From: Saprospira grandis
GTDB taxonomy: Bacteria > Bacteroidota > Bacteroidia > Chitinophagales > Saprospiraceae
Assembly (NCBI RefSeq): GCF_027594745.1
Contig: NZ_CP110854.1
Location: 3,303,501-3,367,500, forward strand
Reading direction: 5' to 3'
Length of the DNA: 64,000 bases
Below are positions 32,018 through 40,983 of this stretch, in pieces (position 1 is the first letter of the stretch; every line of letters starts with the position of its first letter). Made by a program: the position numbers and the translations under genes. The notes beneath the pieces were generated by a model that worked only from the letters and a program-made list of their open reading frames with translations, was not told where the DNA came from and made no database searches.

Positions 32018-34246
32018 TTAGGCTTGTTTTTCTCTCCAAGAACTATCCCTTTTTAGGCTAACCGTCCAAGGACCAGATTGATTTTGTTTAAAATCTAAAG
32101 CTACTTGTTGAACTTTATCAGCAATGAGCTCAGAAGACAATTTTAGGTCGAAGCGAATGCGCATAGAAGGCCCCTTTTTTATACGCGACCAACTGCTGGG
32201 GTCCGCACTAATATAATTGCCAATATTAAAACTTAAGGCTTGTGCTAATCGACTAAGATCAGCACTATTGGCAGGGTCTTCTCCCTTCGCTATCCATTTA
32301 TCTTTGGTGATCCCTAGAAATGTCTCTATATCATAGTTTACTACTAGTTGAACGGCAATTATTGTGGTCGCTATACATTTTTCAAACTTGGGTGCTAAGC
32401 ACTTTTGCTCAATGACCGAGGCGGTTAATGATACCCCTTCATTATTATAGCCGTTTATCCATTTTTCTCCCTCATCATTAAGTGCAACAACAAAGGCTGC
32501 AGGCGTTGACTTGCCTTGAAATAAGACATTTTTCAGCGCATAATCTACTTTCAGGCGCATCTCTCCATCAAAGTTGATATAGGGGAAATCAGCATGTTTA
32601 AATGCTAGTTGGACAAAGTAACTAGAGTCTTTAAATTCTGGTTTTTGAATGGCTTTATAAGCGCATCGACTCGCTTGCAAAACTGTATATTCTAAACCAG
32701 CAGGAGCAGGAAGTAAGATGATTTTAAATTTAAGCAAATAGTCTTTTTGTACTTGAATTTCAGGATTTGCTTTTAGCCGACTAATCACTGCGTTTAGTCT
32801 CTCCTCTTCTCCAAGTCCTAAAATGCTATCTTGAAAGACGCAGTCTAAAAGTTGCTGCTGTGAAAACTTTGTTTTTTCCCCATTCAAAAACTTCATTTTA
32901 GATGATAAGACTATCTCTTTAATTCGGTCATAAACAAAAAAGGCATCTTCCCCCTTTATTCCCTCCATAAATTCATGTTCTAAACTAGCGAGGAACTGAT
33001 CTTTATTGATGCAGCGCTGAGGGTTTTGACGAAGAAGCGTTTTAAATTCACTGATCCAAGCTGAGCAGGCTGATCGAATCCATTTTTTTGCTTCTTCGTC
33101 TTTCATTTCAAGGAGGAGCTGCTCTTTTACAAAACATCCTGTAGACCAATTATTGGCCAATAACTTTTGTTCATTGATTTTGGCAATAGCCATATCTTCC
33201 TTAAACCAATTTTCTGCAAAGTCTTTTGGAAGTTTAGTATTGTCCACAAGTATTTTCTTCAATAATTGAGGATCATACTCTTGCTCTGCTTGAATCGCAG
33301 CGGCCCAATTTTGAAATAAATAGCTGTGCAATTTAGGGTGTATCCCTTGCCTGGCAGCCATCAAATTAGAAATGCAGGAGGTAGACTTAATTTTATACTT
33401 GAAGTATTCCTCAGCAGGCGGGAGCAAGTCGTATTCATTATTGATTTTCATTTTAATATAGCTGATTACCCCAGCTAGTTTTTCTTCTAGCAGGAGAAGA
33501 TCCTTTTCTTGCTGCTCTATTAGTTCCTCCTCCGTCAAAAAGTCATTTTTGGCCAAGGCTTGGTCCAAAATGCTTTCTAGTTGGTTGGGGGAAAGGACAT
33601 AAGGCGCAATGGTGGACTCAATAAAGCGGGATTTAGCTCTATACTTCTTAATCTTTTCTACTGCATCATAACGCTCAAAAATTTGGGCCAATTCTTCTAA
33701 AAATAGGCTGGGCGGCTTGTTGTCTGCCTGCTCTACTAAAGCCTTAATATCTGCGGCAATTAGACGGCAAACTTTGAGCTTTTTACCTTCCTTGAATTTA
33801 ATGTAAAGCTCATCAAGGTGTAAGGTTTCCCTCCATTCGTCTTTTTGGATATTGCCTTGAAGTTTTCGTGCTTTTAAAGCAACTTTTCGAGCATTTAGAG
33901 CAAACTCTAATAAAAAATCAGTTTTAGGAATATCCTCTTGCTTAAGGACCGAAAATAGCTGCTCCAAATTGGCCTTATCTGTTTTGAGCTGTGGCTTAAA
34001 GGCTTTTAAGCCCTCTTTGGTCTTGAGCAAAGCCGCCTTTAGGCTCGGGCGATCGGGATCCTCTGCAGGAAGTTCCTGATAAAGCGCATAAAGCTCTTGA
34101 TATTGGGCCAAGGTTTCTTCATAAAGGGCTGTATCTTCTTGATACTGCTGCTGTTTTGCCAAAAAAAGTTCTCGCTGGTTCATCTGTAATAGATTTAGCT
34201 GACCAAAAAATAAACTGGATAAGAGAAAAATGGCTAATGCTTTCAT
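32018..34246 (-). CDS. Inverted paralogue A: secreted helical protein, function unknown
   Basis: A 742-residue protein. It has an N-terminal signal-like segment (MKALAIFLLSSLFFGQ) but no lipobox. The first 110 residues are nearly identical to paralogue B (40984-43311) and look like a coiled coil (QQQYQEDTALYEETLAQYQ). A second shared block, YVLSPNQLESILDQAL, lies near residue 215, after which the two proteins diverge strongly; only short motifs such as RASRC are shared in the C-terminal half. No family was recognised. The start is the ATG matching that of paralogue B, not the one eight codons upstream. It has the same strand as the alpha-2-macroglobulin gene upstream, with repeat copy 13 between. 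Confidence 0.75.
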   Translation of the reverse strand: MKALAIFLLSSLFFGQLNLLQMNQRELFLAKQQQYQEDTALYEETLAQYQELYALYQELPAEDPDRPSLKAALLKTKEGLKAFKPQLKTDKANLEQLFSVLKQEDIPKTDFLLEFALNARKVALKARKLQGNIQKDEWRETLHLDELYIKFKEGKKLKVCRLIAADIKALVEQADNKPPSLFLEELAQIFERYDAVEKIKKYRAKSRFIESTIAPYVLSPNQLESILDQALAKNDFLTEEELIEQQEKDLLLLEEKLAGVISYIKMKINNEYDLLPPAEEYFKYKIKSTSCISNLMAARQGIHPKLHSYLFQNWAAAIQAEQEYDPQLLKKILVDNTKLPKDFAENWFKEDMAIAKINEQKLLANNWSTGCFVKEQLLLEMKDEEAKKWIRSACSAWISEFKTLLRQNPQRCINKDQFLASLEHEFMEGIKGEDAFFVYDRIKEIVLSSKMKFLNGEKTKFSQQQLLDCVFQDSILGLGEEERLNAVISRLKANPEIQVQKDYLLKFKIILLPAPAGLEYTVLQASRCAYKAIQKPEFKDSSYFVQLAFKHADFPYINFDGEMRLKVDYALKNVLFQGKSTPAAFVVALNDEGEKWINGYNNEGVSLTASVIEQKCLAPKFEKCIATTIIAVQLVVNYDIETFLGITKDKWIAKGEDPANSADLSRLAQALSFNIGNYISADPSSWSRIKKGPSMRIRFDLKLSSELIADKVQQVALDFKQNQSGPWTVSLKRDSSWREKQA

Positions 34247-34267
34247 TGTTTTGTTTTTGTGTTTATT

Positions 34268-34299
34268 CAAAGGTAGTAACTTTTATTTGTAAACGCAAA
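34268..34299 (-). promoter_or_regulatory. Promoter of paralogue A
   Basis: On the minus strand, TTTG (34299-34296), 20 nt, TACCTTTG (34275-34268) is a full match to the Bacteroidetes pattern. The same sequence context precedes paralogue B. Confidence 0.7.
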
Positions 34300-34325
34300 A
34301 TTAGTTTAAAATTTTTATCCAAAAA

Positions 34326-34460
34326 TGGCCGAAGGCCATTTGGCCTAGCGATGTGCAGCAGTGCGGCGCAGCCGCAGACCAAGGCCGTCAGGCCGCAGGG
34401 CCGAGCGAATAGCGAGCTGCGAAACGTAGCGCCGCAAGGCGAAGCCGCAGCGGAGGCCCC
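34326..34460 (-). repeat. GC-rich modular hairpin repeat, copy 13
   Basis: Minus orientation, subtype II, with ATGGCC-GAA-GGCCAT at the inner edge and GCGAAACGTAGCGCCGC near the outer edge. It is the mirror counterpart of copy 14 and, with the paralogue promoters and N-termini, forms the inverted arms around the alpha-2-macroglobulin gene. Confidence 0.9.
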
Positions 34461-34465
34461 AAAAA

Positions 34466-34500
34466 AATACCCCCCATCAGAAGATGCTGATGAGGGGTAA
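34466..34500 (-). terminator. Terminator of the alpha-2-macroglobulin gene
   Basis: TACCCCCCATCAG pairs with CTGATGAGGGGTA (one bulge) around AAGATG, with a T run on the minus strand (A run 34461-34467). It lies about 20 nt past the stop codon and abuts copy 13. Confidence 0.75.
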
Positions 34501-34520
34501 AAAATGCTAAAGGGCCTTGT

Positions 34521-37500
34521 TTATTTTACTTCTAGGCGGATACCTTGAGAATGTGAAGAAAACTCGGGGGCGTACATGCATTGAATGCTGCTAATTCCGT
34601 TGCTAAAGTCGCCTTTTTGGGCCACTCGAACAGGGTATTCAAAGACATAGGTTCCTTTGCTCAGATAAGAGAAAAAGAAGTGCGTAGCGGCATCTTTGGT
34701 GCTTTCGTAATAGCCTAAGCCGCCTTGGTATTTATATTGGCTGAGCACATTGGTAGGCTCAAAAGCGGCGGCTCTTTGGTCTTTGAGGTGGACATATTCC
34801 ATATCTCGATCCACACGAAGTTCGATGCGGACCATGACCAAATCGCCTACTTCTAGGCCTTTTTCGGCGGTGATGGGCTGTAATTCTAGCCCTCGATCGC
34901 CTTTTACTTGCTTAAAGAGCTGCTTTTTGAGTTGCAAAGGCGTTTCTTCAAAGCTTTCAATCTTATCGAGTTGCTCGAAATACTGCCAGTAGATCGCGCC
35001 CCAAGCCACAGAAGCATTGGGATTTTTGATTTCTACTTGGGCCATTTTCGGTTGAATTTCCTTAGCCGACCAGCGTTTTTTGATGTAGCCCGTGCCAGGC
35101 TCGGGATTCAAGGCTTGTTGGTCCAGTAGTTCTCCCCCCAATTTGATATCAACGGGTTGGCTATCGACCAAATAGTTTTCTCCACGGGCCAAGAGGGCAT
35201 AACAGGCGGCGGCGGTTGCCTTAGTGGTTTTCCAATGCGTCGTTTGCTTGGCCTTGAGCAACCAAGTTTTGAGTGCTTCCACCGTTTCTTGATCATTGGC
35301 CACCTCATCAAAGAGTTCGATCATCAAACAATGGCGTTCGATGGGCAATTCGTACCAGAAATAGCCATGTGGCGACTGCCAGTACATGCCCATTTCTTCC
35401 GATTTGAGGGCTCGTTCTTTTAAGGATTTGATAATGCTCTGCTGTACTTCGGGAAGGTTTTCGTCGCGGTGTAGGGCAAGGGCAATCATACCTTGCATGT
35501 AAATTGACTTCTTGAGGGCGTAAGTCTGCATTTGTCCAGTATAATAGGCTCTAGCCTCTCTTAGGCGGCGGCTTTTCAACTCCACCTTAGGGAAAAAGCT
35601 GCGGGCATAGAAATAATGGATCACCATATAATCCAGATGGTCCTCTTTGAGGTAAGCTTCTGGATCTTTTTGGCGTTTGGCGGTCGCCTGCAAGCGATCG
35701 TAATGATCGAGCAATTCATTATCGATATACTGAACCGCTTTGATGATCATATCCTGGCTCATGGGCTCATTTTCTTGGGCCACGCCCATCACTTGCAAAT
35801 GGCCCATGCCTTCTACAATATATTGGCTGATGTACCAGCTATCTCGGCCACCGGGGAACCAAGGGAAACCACCATTGCCCAGCTGGCGATCGGCCAATTT
35901 GCGCAAGGCTTGTTTTTGTTCTTGGCCCATGCGATTGAGATCAAACAAAACGCCTAGATGCTTCTTTTGTTGGGCTTCTGATTGGGCCTGCAAAACCCAG
36001 GGGGTTTCTTCCAAAAGGGCATTTTTGAGTGCTTGGTTTTTGCTCAAATTGCTTTCTAGAGCTTTAGAGCCAGCGGCTTTCCAAGCCTCAAACACTCGCT
36101 TAATTTTGGGATGTGAATTGGCCACATTAGCGGCCAAACTGTTGGCATAATAGCGAGAGAACAACTGCTCGCTACACTCATGGGGGTATTCCATGAGGTA
36201 GGGGAGCGACTGCACCGCATACCAAGCAGGATTAGGCGTAAACTCTAAAGTATAGCTATAGTGTTCGAGGGTATTTGACTTACTGAGTTCCTGCATACGC
36301 TTAAACTCAAAGTTTTTATTGGTTTTTCCTCGAACGGGTAGGGGCATGCTTTCGGTCACCAACATACGGTTGCTCAAAACAGGCAAGCTACTTTCCTCTC
36401 CATCGCTAAATTGTCCAGCTTTGGCAACAATTCGATGCACCACAGGAGTGGTCCAGTTGCTGGGAACCTCTAATTCCCAGCTTAGGGCCATAGCGCCTTT
36501 GGCCTTTAGGCTAAAGCTTTGGCGATTGTTTTTATTGGCCCATTCGGCATCAATCGCTTGCATGCTATAGGCATCAAAAAGCAGCAATTGGGCTTCGCCT
36601 TCTAGCTCCTTATCTACCAAAGAGTTGATTTTTGCCGAAAACTCCATTTTATCGCCTTGGCGGAAGAATCGGGGGGCATTAGGGACCACCATAAGGTCCT
36701 TTTGCGTCTGTACAAAGGCCTCTTTTTGCCCTACTTTGAGGTCTTCTGTATGGGCCAAAAGCATCAAGCGCCAGCGAGTAAGGGCCTCATTCATGGTAAA
36801 GGACAAAATGACATTTCCTTCTTTATCGGTGCGCAGCTGAGGGAAGAAAAAGACGGTTTCATTGAGGTTGGTACGGACCTTTACGTCTCCTAAGTCTCCT
36901 GCATCTTTGTCGCTGGGCTCTTCGGGCGCTTCGGCTAGTCCACTATCTGTAATAGGGGTGGGGGGAGGGGGAGCTGTTTTTTCTGCAAAGTCGTCGACCA
37001 TAGCTTCTTCCATTGCAGGTTCTCCAAACACTTCTGCTTCTTTCTTCTCTGCACGGCCCGCAGCTCTTGTAGCTCTAGAACGAGACTTATACATTCTTCT
37101 AGGGCTAAAGCCCCAATCATAGAAAGAAAAGCCCTGCCAGTTGAGGCTACTCCATTTGTGGCTAGGGTAGCTATAAGAGAGGTTCCAGTCGAAGGCGGCT
37201 ACTAGGCTAGCTTGTTCTACAGACATGCAGTTGGTGGACCAGTTGCTGCTGCCATAATAAGCGCCATACAATGACAAGCCCCAATTATGACTGACTAAAG
37301 CATCTAGAGAAGCATCATAGAGCGAGGCGACAAGCTCTGCTTCTGCAGCGGCCTTATTGGGTCCTGTAATTTTAAGTTCCCAACGTTCTTCTTGGCCAGG
37401 CTGCAACTTATCTCTAAAGGTAGAGAGCTCTATATTGAGTTTTTTGTTGCTATGTGGCACATAAACATTGATACGTTGGCTAAAGCTGCGGTTATAGCGC

Positions 37501-40500
37501 AGGCCGACTAGACGGAAATAGAGATTGCCCCGATCATCTTCCTTAACGGTATAGCTTTGTTTGTTCCATTTTTCGCCTAATTGCAACCAGCTTCTCTGGC
37601 TAATGCCTATCCCTTTTTGATCGCACTCGAAGAGTACGGGAAAATCTGTAGCTGAAGCTAGGGCAAATTCAATCTTTTCGCCTGGCTCTACGGTAAAGCT
37701 ACTTTGGTTGGCAAAGAGAATATCTTGTACACTTGCTTTTTTAGTTTGGCTATTAAACAAGCGGAACTCTCGTTCTAGCTTAATCTCTTGGCCATACTTA
37801 TCGGTAGTTTTTACGCTCAGGCGATAGTAGCCTGTGGGCCACTTCTTGAGCAATTTCTGCAGATCAATTTCTTTTTGCTCTGCGGTATTGATGCTGCTTT
37901 TTGCCTGCTTTTTGAGCACCTTCCAGTTGCGGCTTTGGTCCTCTTGCTTATAGGCAATATGTGGAAAAGCAGCCTTAAACTCCTGCTCGCCCAAGCTGTA
38001 ATAATCGGGTAGCTCCCATTGGCGCTTAACATAAATGTTTTCGGGCTCTTCTAGGCGCTCCCAGCTCAATTCGAGCAGAGCGGGCTCAAAACCACCATTG
38101 AGGTTGCGGCTATTGAGTTTTAGCTTGCCTAGCTTTTGCCCTTGGTCCAACTCGCTTTTCAAGTCAACAGAGAGGTCTAAGGCTATGGCGCCTACTCGAA
38201 CAGAGGTTTGGCTAGAACGGGTCTCTCCATTGATGTCTGTTACATCTACATAAATGGTATAGTTAAAAACAGGCTGCTTATCTAGGCTGATGCTTTTGTC
38301 TGGAACGGCCTCAAATTCAATTTTGGCCACTCCTTTCTCATCTGTTACGCCTTCTCCTTTGGTAATTTCTTGGCTTTGGCCCGACCAAGGGTTCCAGCCC
38401 CAATAACGCCAATAGGGGAAGCGCACTTCTCGGACTACTCGATAGCTAAATTTGGCCTCACTAATAGCAGGACCCGCCAAGGCTTCTGCCTGAGCCAAAA
38501 CAGTAACTTGATCATTGAGTTTATAGGCTTCTTCCTGAGGCAAGAAGTTGACCTCAAACTTGGGACGCTTGTATTCTTCTACTCGAATGCTGTGGCTACT
38601 GTAGTAGCCTAGGCTCGTATTCCGAATGGTCATTTGTCCCATTAAGCCAGTGGTGGGAGCCGTAAAACTGCCCTGCAAGCTACCGTATTCATTGGTGGTA
38701 AGTCTGAGCTCTTCTAGCTTCTGCCCATTGACATCAAATAGCGAGATGGCATATTCCTGATTTTTGACGACCTTATACTGCTCGCCTTTGCTGTACAAGG
38801 CAATGCCCTTAAAGTAGATGGTCTGTCCGGGGCGATAAATGGCCCGATCGCTAAAAAATCGAATTTCTGTACTGCCATTCACTCTAGGCTCCTCATAATC
38901 GTAATTATAAAAGCTGCTTTCTGGCAAAAGAAAGTCTTTCCCTTTCTCTATCCGAATGTTATAGCTATAGTAATCATCATCTCTCTTGATGTTTTTACTC
39001 AAGGCATAGCCCATTCCATCTGTAAGCACCGACTTCAGGCGCTTCCAGTTGTATTTTTTGCTGAAGCTATTATATTGTCGCTCTCTAAATTCTACTTTTA
39101 CTCCTTTTTGAGGTTCTCCCGTCCAGCGATTAACGACAATAAACTCATAGAGGCCCTTTTCTTGCCGCTGAATGAGGCCCAAATTGGTCAACTGAACCAC
39201 AGCAATACTATTCGCATTCTTGGCATAACTAAAGTCTGCATTAGCCGAAAGCTGAACGACATAAATGCCTGGATCCGCTTGGGCGGGAATCATGAGCTCT
39301 GTGCCATGCATCTGAAAATCTCCAGAGTCAATTAACTGATGAGACTGGCTATATACGGGATCTCTTTTGGCCAAAAAGTCTATTTGCTCCTGATATTCAT
39401 AGCGAATTTCCTGAAAACGCTCTAGCTCCGACTCGCTCAACTTGATGAGGCGCAGATGAACCTGACTCAAGTTTTTATAATCCAAACGAATGAGGCCCGC
39501 CTGATTTAAAGGCAAATAACGCTCTATTCTATGCTGCAAATACTTTTGCGCCAGCTCTACCTTTAAGCTTTGCGCCTGCTTGGCCCCAAAACTCTTGGGG
39601 TAATCGGCAATAATGCTTGTGGCTATAGAATCGGCCACTTTTAAGGCCCAACGCGCCTTTGGATCTGGCTGACTAGGCGAATAACCCTGCCCTATTTGCT
39701 TATAATAAGTCGCTTTGGCAAAAATGATTTCGGCCACAGCAGCCTGTCCCTCATATTTTTCTTCCAAGGCGGTCAAAGCAGCCAAATAAAGCGCATCCTT
39801 GTCCGCATTAATAGATTGTGAATAAGTCCATTTTAAGCGACGCAACTCAAACTGTAAGAGGACCAAAGGCGACTTTCTTTCTAGCGATCTGGCCACAATT
39901 TTCTGATACAGTTTTAAGGTCTGCCATTTATGCGAAAAGCTATCTCTGCTCTCAATTTTTTGCCCAACAAACTCCTGCCCAACAGCAAAAAGCGCAGGCG
40001 ATTCCACATAAAACTGATAAGCGGGCTGACTCAAATAGCTGTTCTCATTTTCAAAGAAATTGAGGGCTCTTTGGGCCAATAATTCATAAAGCGTAGGCTG
40101 CAAATCTGCATCAAAATCTGTCCGAGACAAAATGGGCGCAAATTGCCCCAACTCTAACTCTAAGGCCGCTGGATTCGACAAAGAAGCCCAATACAAAGCA
40201 AATGCCTGCTCCGTAATTCGCTCAATATCCCAAGTCCGAATGTCTTGGAGCTCCAAATCATTCACCTTGCTCCGATCCGAGAACTTATAATAGTGATTGC
40301 TCAAATACTCATGATAAAGCTGAGCCACCATAGACTGCAAGAGCGCTTTTTCACTGCCCTCGGCCTTTTGCATCTCTTCTTCCAAGCGATAAATGGACTT
40401 CACTAAACCGTCCTCTTCTAAACTGCCCTGAAACTTATTGTAATACAACAAGCCCTTGACATAATGCGCCGTTCGAGCTGGTCCAGCCTCTGCTTTTCGA

Positions 40501-40658
40501 ATAATTTGCAGCAAACTGTCCGTCTTTTTAAGGGCCGATTCCGGCAAGCCCTGCCTATCTAAAGAGTCAATCTCTAGCCAGGCCTTTTCATAGTTTTGGG
40601 AAAACATCTGGGTACTAATTAAAAGGCTAAATAATAGCCATAATGGGTATTTTTTCAT
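34521..40658 (-). CDS. Bacterial alpha-2-macroglobulin with thioester
   Basis: A 2045-residue secreted protein. Bacterial alpha-2-macroglobulins trap attacking proteases: cleavage of a bait region exposes a thioester that binds the attacker. A signal peptide (ending STQMFSQ) is followed by helical repeats, then macroglobulin domains (SDRAIYRPGQTIYFKGIALY is the MG2-type signature). An Asp/Glu/Pro-rich segment (TAPPPPTPITDSGLAEAPEE in part) is a possible bait region. The TED domain carries the intact thioester motif CSEQ at Cys1495-Gln1498. There is no N-terminal lipobox, so anchoring is unclear, and no pbpC gene is adjacent. It is flanked by the inverted paralogues A and B. Confidence 0.9.
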   Translation of the reverse strand: MKKYPLWLLFSLLISTQMFSQNYEKAWLEIDSLDRQGLPESALKKTDSLLQIIRKAEAGPARTAHYVKGLLYYNKFQGSLEEDGLVKSIYRLEEEMQKAEGSEKALLQSMVAQLYHEYLSNHYYKFSDRSKVNDLELQDIRTWDIERITEQAFALYWASLSNPAALELELGQFAPILSRTDFDADLQPTLYELLAQRALNFFENENSYLSQPAYQFYVESPALFAVGQEFVGQKIESRDSFSHKWQTLKLYQKIVARSLERKSPLVLLQFELRRLKWTYSQSINADKDALYLAALTALEEKYEGQAAVAEIIFAKATYYKQIGQGYSPSQPDPKARWALKVADSIATSIIADYPKSFGAKQAQSLKVELAQKYLQHRIERYLPLNQAGLIRLDYKNLSQVHLRLIKLSESELERFQEIRYEYQEQIDFLAKRDPVYSQSHQLIDSGDFQMHGTELMIPAQADPGIYVVQLSANADFSYAKNANSIAVVQLTNLGLIQRQEKGLYEFIVVNRWTGEPQKGVKVEFRERQYNSFSKKYNWKRLKSVLTDGMGYALSKNIKRDDDYYSYNIRIEKGKDFLLPESSFYNYDYEEPRVNGSTEIRFFSDRAIYRPGQTIYFKGIALYSKGEQYKVVKNQEYAISLFDVNGQKLEELRLTTNEYGSLQGSFTAPTTGLMGQMTIRNTSLGYYSSHSIRVEEYKRPKFEVNFLPQEEAYKLNDQVTVLAQAEALAGPAISEAKFSYRVVREVRFPYWRYWGWNPWSGQSQEITKGEGVTDEKGVAKIEFEAVPDKSISLDKQPVFNYTIYVDVTDINGETRSSQTSVRVGAIALDLSVDLKSELDQGQKLGKLKLNSRNLNGGFEPALLELSWERLEEPENIYVKRQWELPDYYSLGEQEFKAAFPHIAYKQEDQSRNWKVLKKQAKSSINTAEQKEIDLQKLLKKWPTGYYRLSVKTTDKYGQEIKLEREFRLFNSQTKKASVQDILFANQSSFTVEPGEKIEFALASATDFPVLFECDQKGIGISQRSWLQLGEKWNKQSYTVKEDDRGNLYFRLVGLRYNRSFSQRINVYVPHSNKKLNIELSTFRDKLQPGQEERWELKITGPNKAAAEAELVASLYDASLDALVSHNWGLSLYGAYYGSSNWSTNCMSVEQASLVAAFDWNLSYSYPSHKWSSLNWQGFSFYDWGFSPRRMYKSRSRATRAAGRAEKKEAEVFGEPAMEEAMVDDFAEKTAPPPPTPITDSGLAEAPEEPSDKDAGDLGDVKVRTNLNETVFFFPQLRTDKEGNVILSFTMNEALTRWRLMLLAHTEDLKVGQKEAFVQTQKDLMVVPNAPRFFRQGDKMEFSAKINSLVDKELEGEAQLLLFDAYSMQAIDAEWANKNNRQSFSLKAKGAMALSWELEVPSNWTTPVVHRIVAKAGQFSDGEESSLPVLSNRMLVTESMPLPVRGKTNKNFEFKRMQELSKSNTLEHYSYTLEFTPNPAWYAVQSLPYLMEYPHECSEQLFSRYYANSLAANVANSHPKIKRVFEAWKAAGSKALESNLSKNQALKNALLEETPWVLQAQSEAQQKKHLGVLFDLNRMGQEQKQALRKLADRQLGNGGFPWFPGGRDSWYISQYIVEGMGHLQVMGVAQENEPMSQDMIIKAVQYIDNELLDHYDRLQATAKRQKDPEAYLKEDHLDYMVIHYFYARSFFPKVELKSRRLREARAYYTGQMQTYALKKSIYMQGMIALALHRDENLPEVQQSIIKSLKERALKSEEMGMYWQSPHGYFWYELPIERHCLMIELFDEVANDQETVEALKTWLLKAKQTTHWKTTKATAAACYALLARGENYLVDSQPVDIKLGGELLDQQALNPEPGTGYIKKRWSAKEIQPKMAQVEIKNPNASVAWGAIYWQYFEQLDKIESFEETPLQLKKQLFKQVKGDRGLELQPITAEKGLEVGDLVMVRIELRVDRDMEYVHLKDQRAAAFEPTNVLSQYKYQGGLGYYESTKDAATHFFFSYLSKGTYVFEYPVRVAQKGDFSNGISSIQCMYAPEFSSHSQGIRLEVK

Positions 40659-40769
40659 TGGCTTCGTTTTAATGAAAGAAGATAAAGGGGATCCACTAGA
40701 AGATGCAACTTTTTTCGCAATAGTGGGCGCTCTTATCCTTCTTTTGTTTTCTTTAAGACTTGTTGTTTT

Positions 40770-40904
40770 GGGGCCTCCGCCTCCCTTCGGTCGTCGGCGC
40801 TACGTTTCGCAGCTCGCTGTTCGCTCGGCCCTGCGGCCTGACGGCCTTGGTCTGCGGCTGCGCCGCACTGCTGCACATCGCTAGGCCGAATGGCCTTCGG
40901 CCAT
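40770..40904 (+). repeat. GC-rich modular hairpin repeat, copy 14
   Basis: Plus orientation, subtype II, mirror image of copy 13: GGGGCCTCCGCC, GGCGCTACGTTTCGCAGCTCG, GGCCTGACGGCC hairpin, and CACATCGCTAGGCC. It lies between the divergent alpha-2-macroglobulin gene and paralogue B and fills most of the 325-bp gap. Confidence 0.9.
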
Positions 40905-40930
40905 TTCTGCAGCCAAAAATCCAAACTTGT

Positions 40931-40962
40931 TTTGCGTTTACAAATAAAAGTTACTACTTTTA
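40931..40962 (+). promoter_or_regulatory. Promoter of paralogue B
   Basis: TTTG (40931-40934), 20 nt, TACTTTTA (40955-40962) matches the pattern except for the last base. The surrounding 60 bp are nearly the same as before paralogue A. Confidence 0.65.
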
Positions 40963-40983
40963 GGTAAACACAAAAACAAAGCG

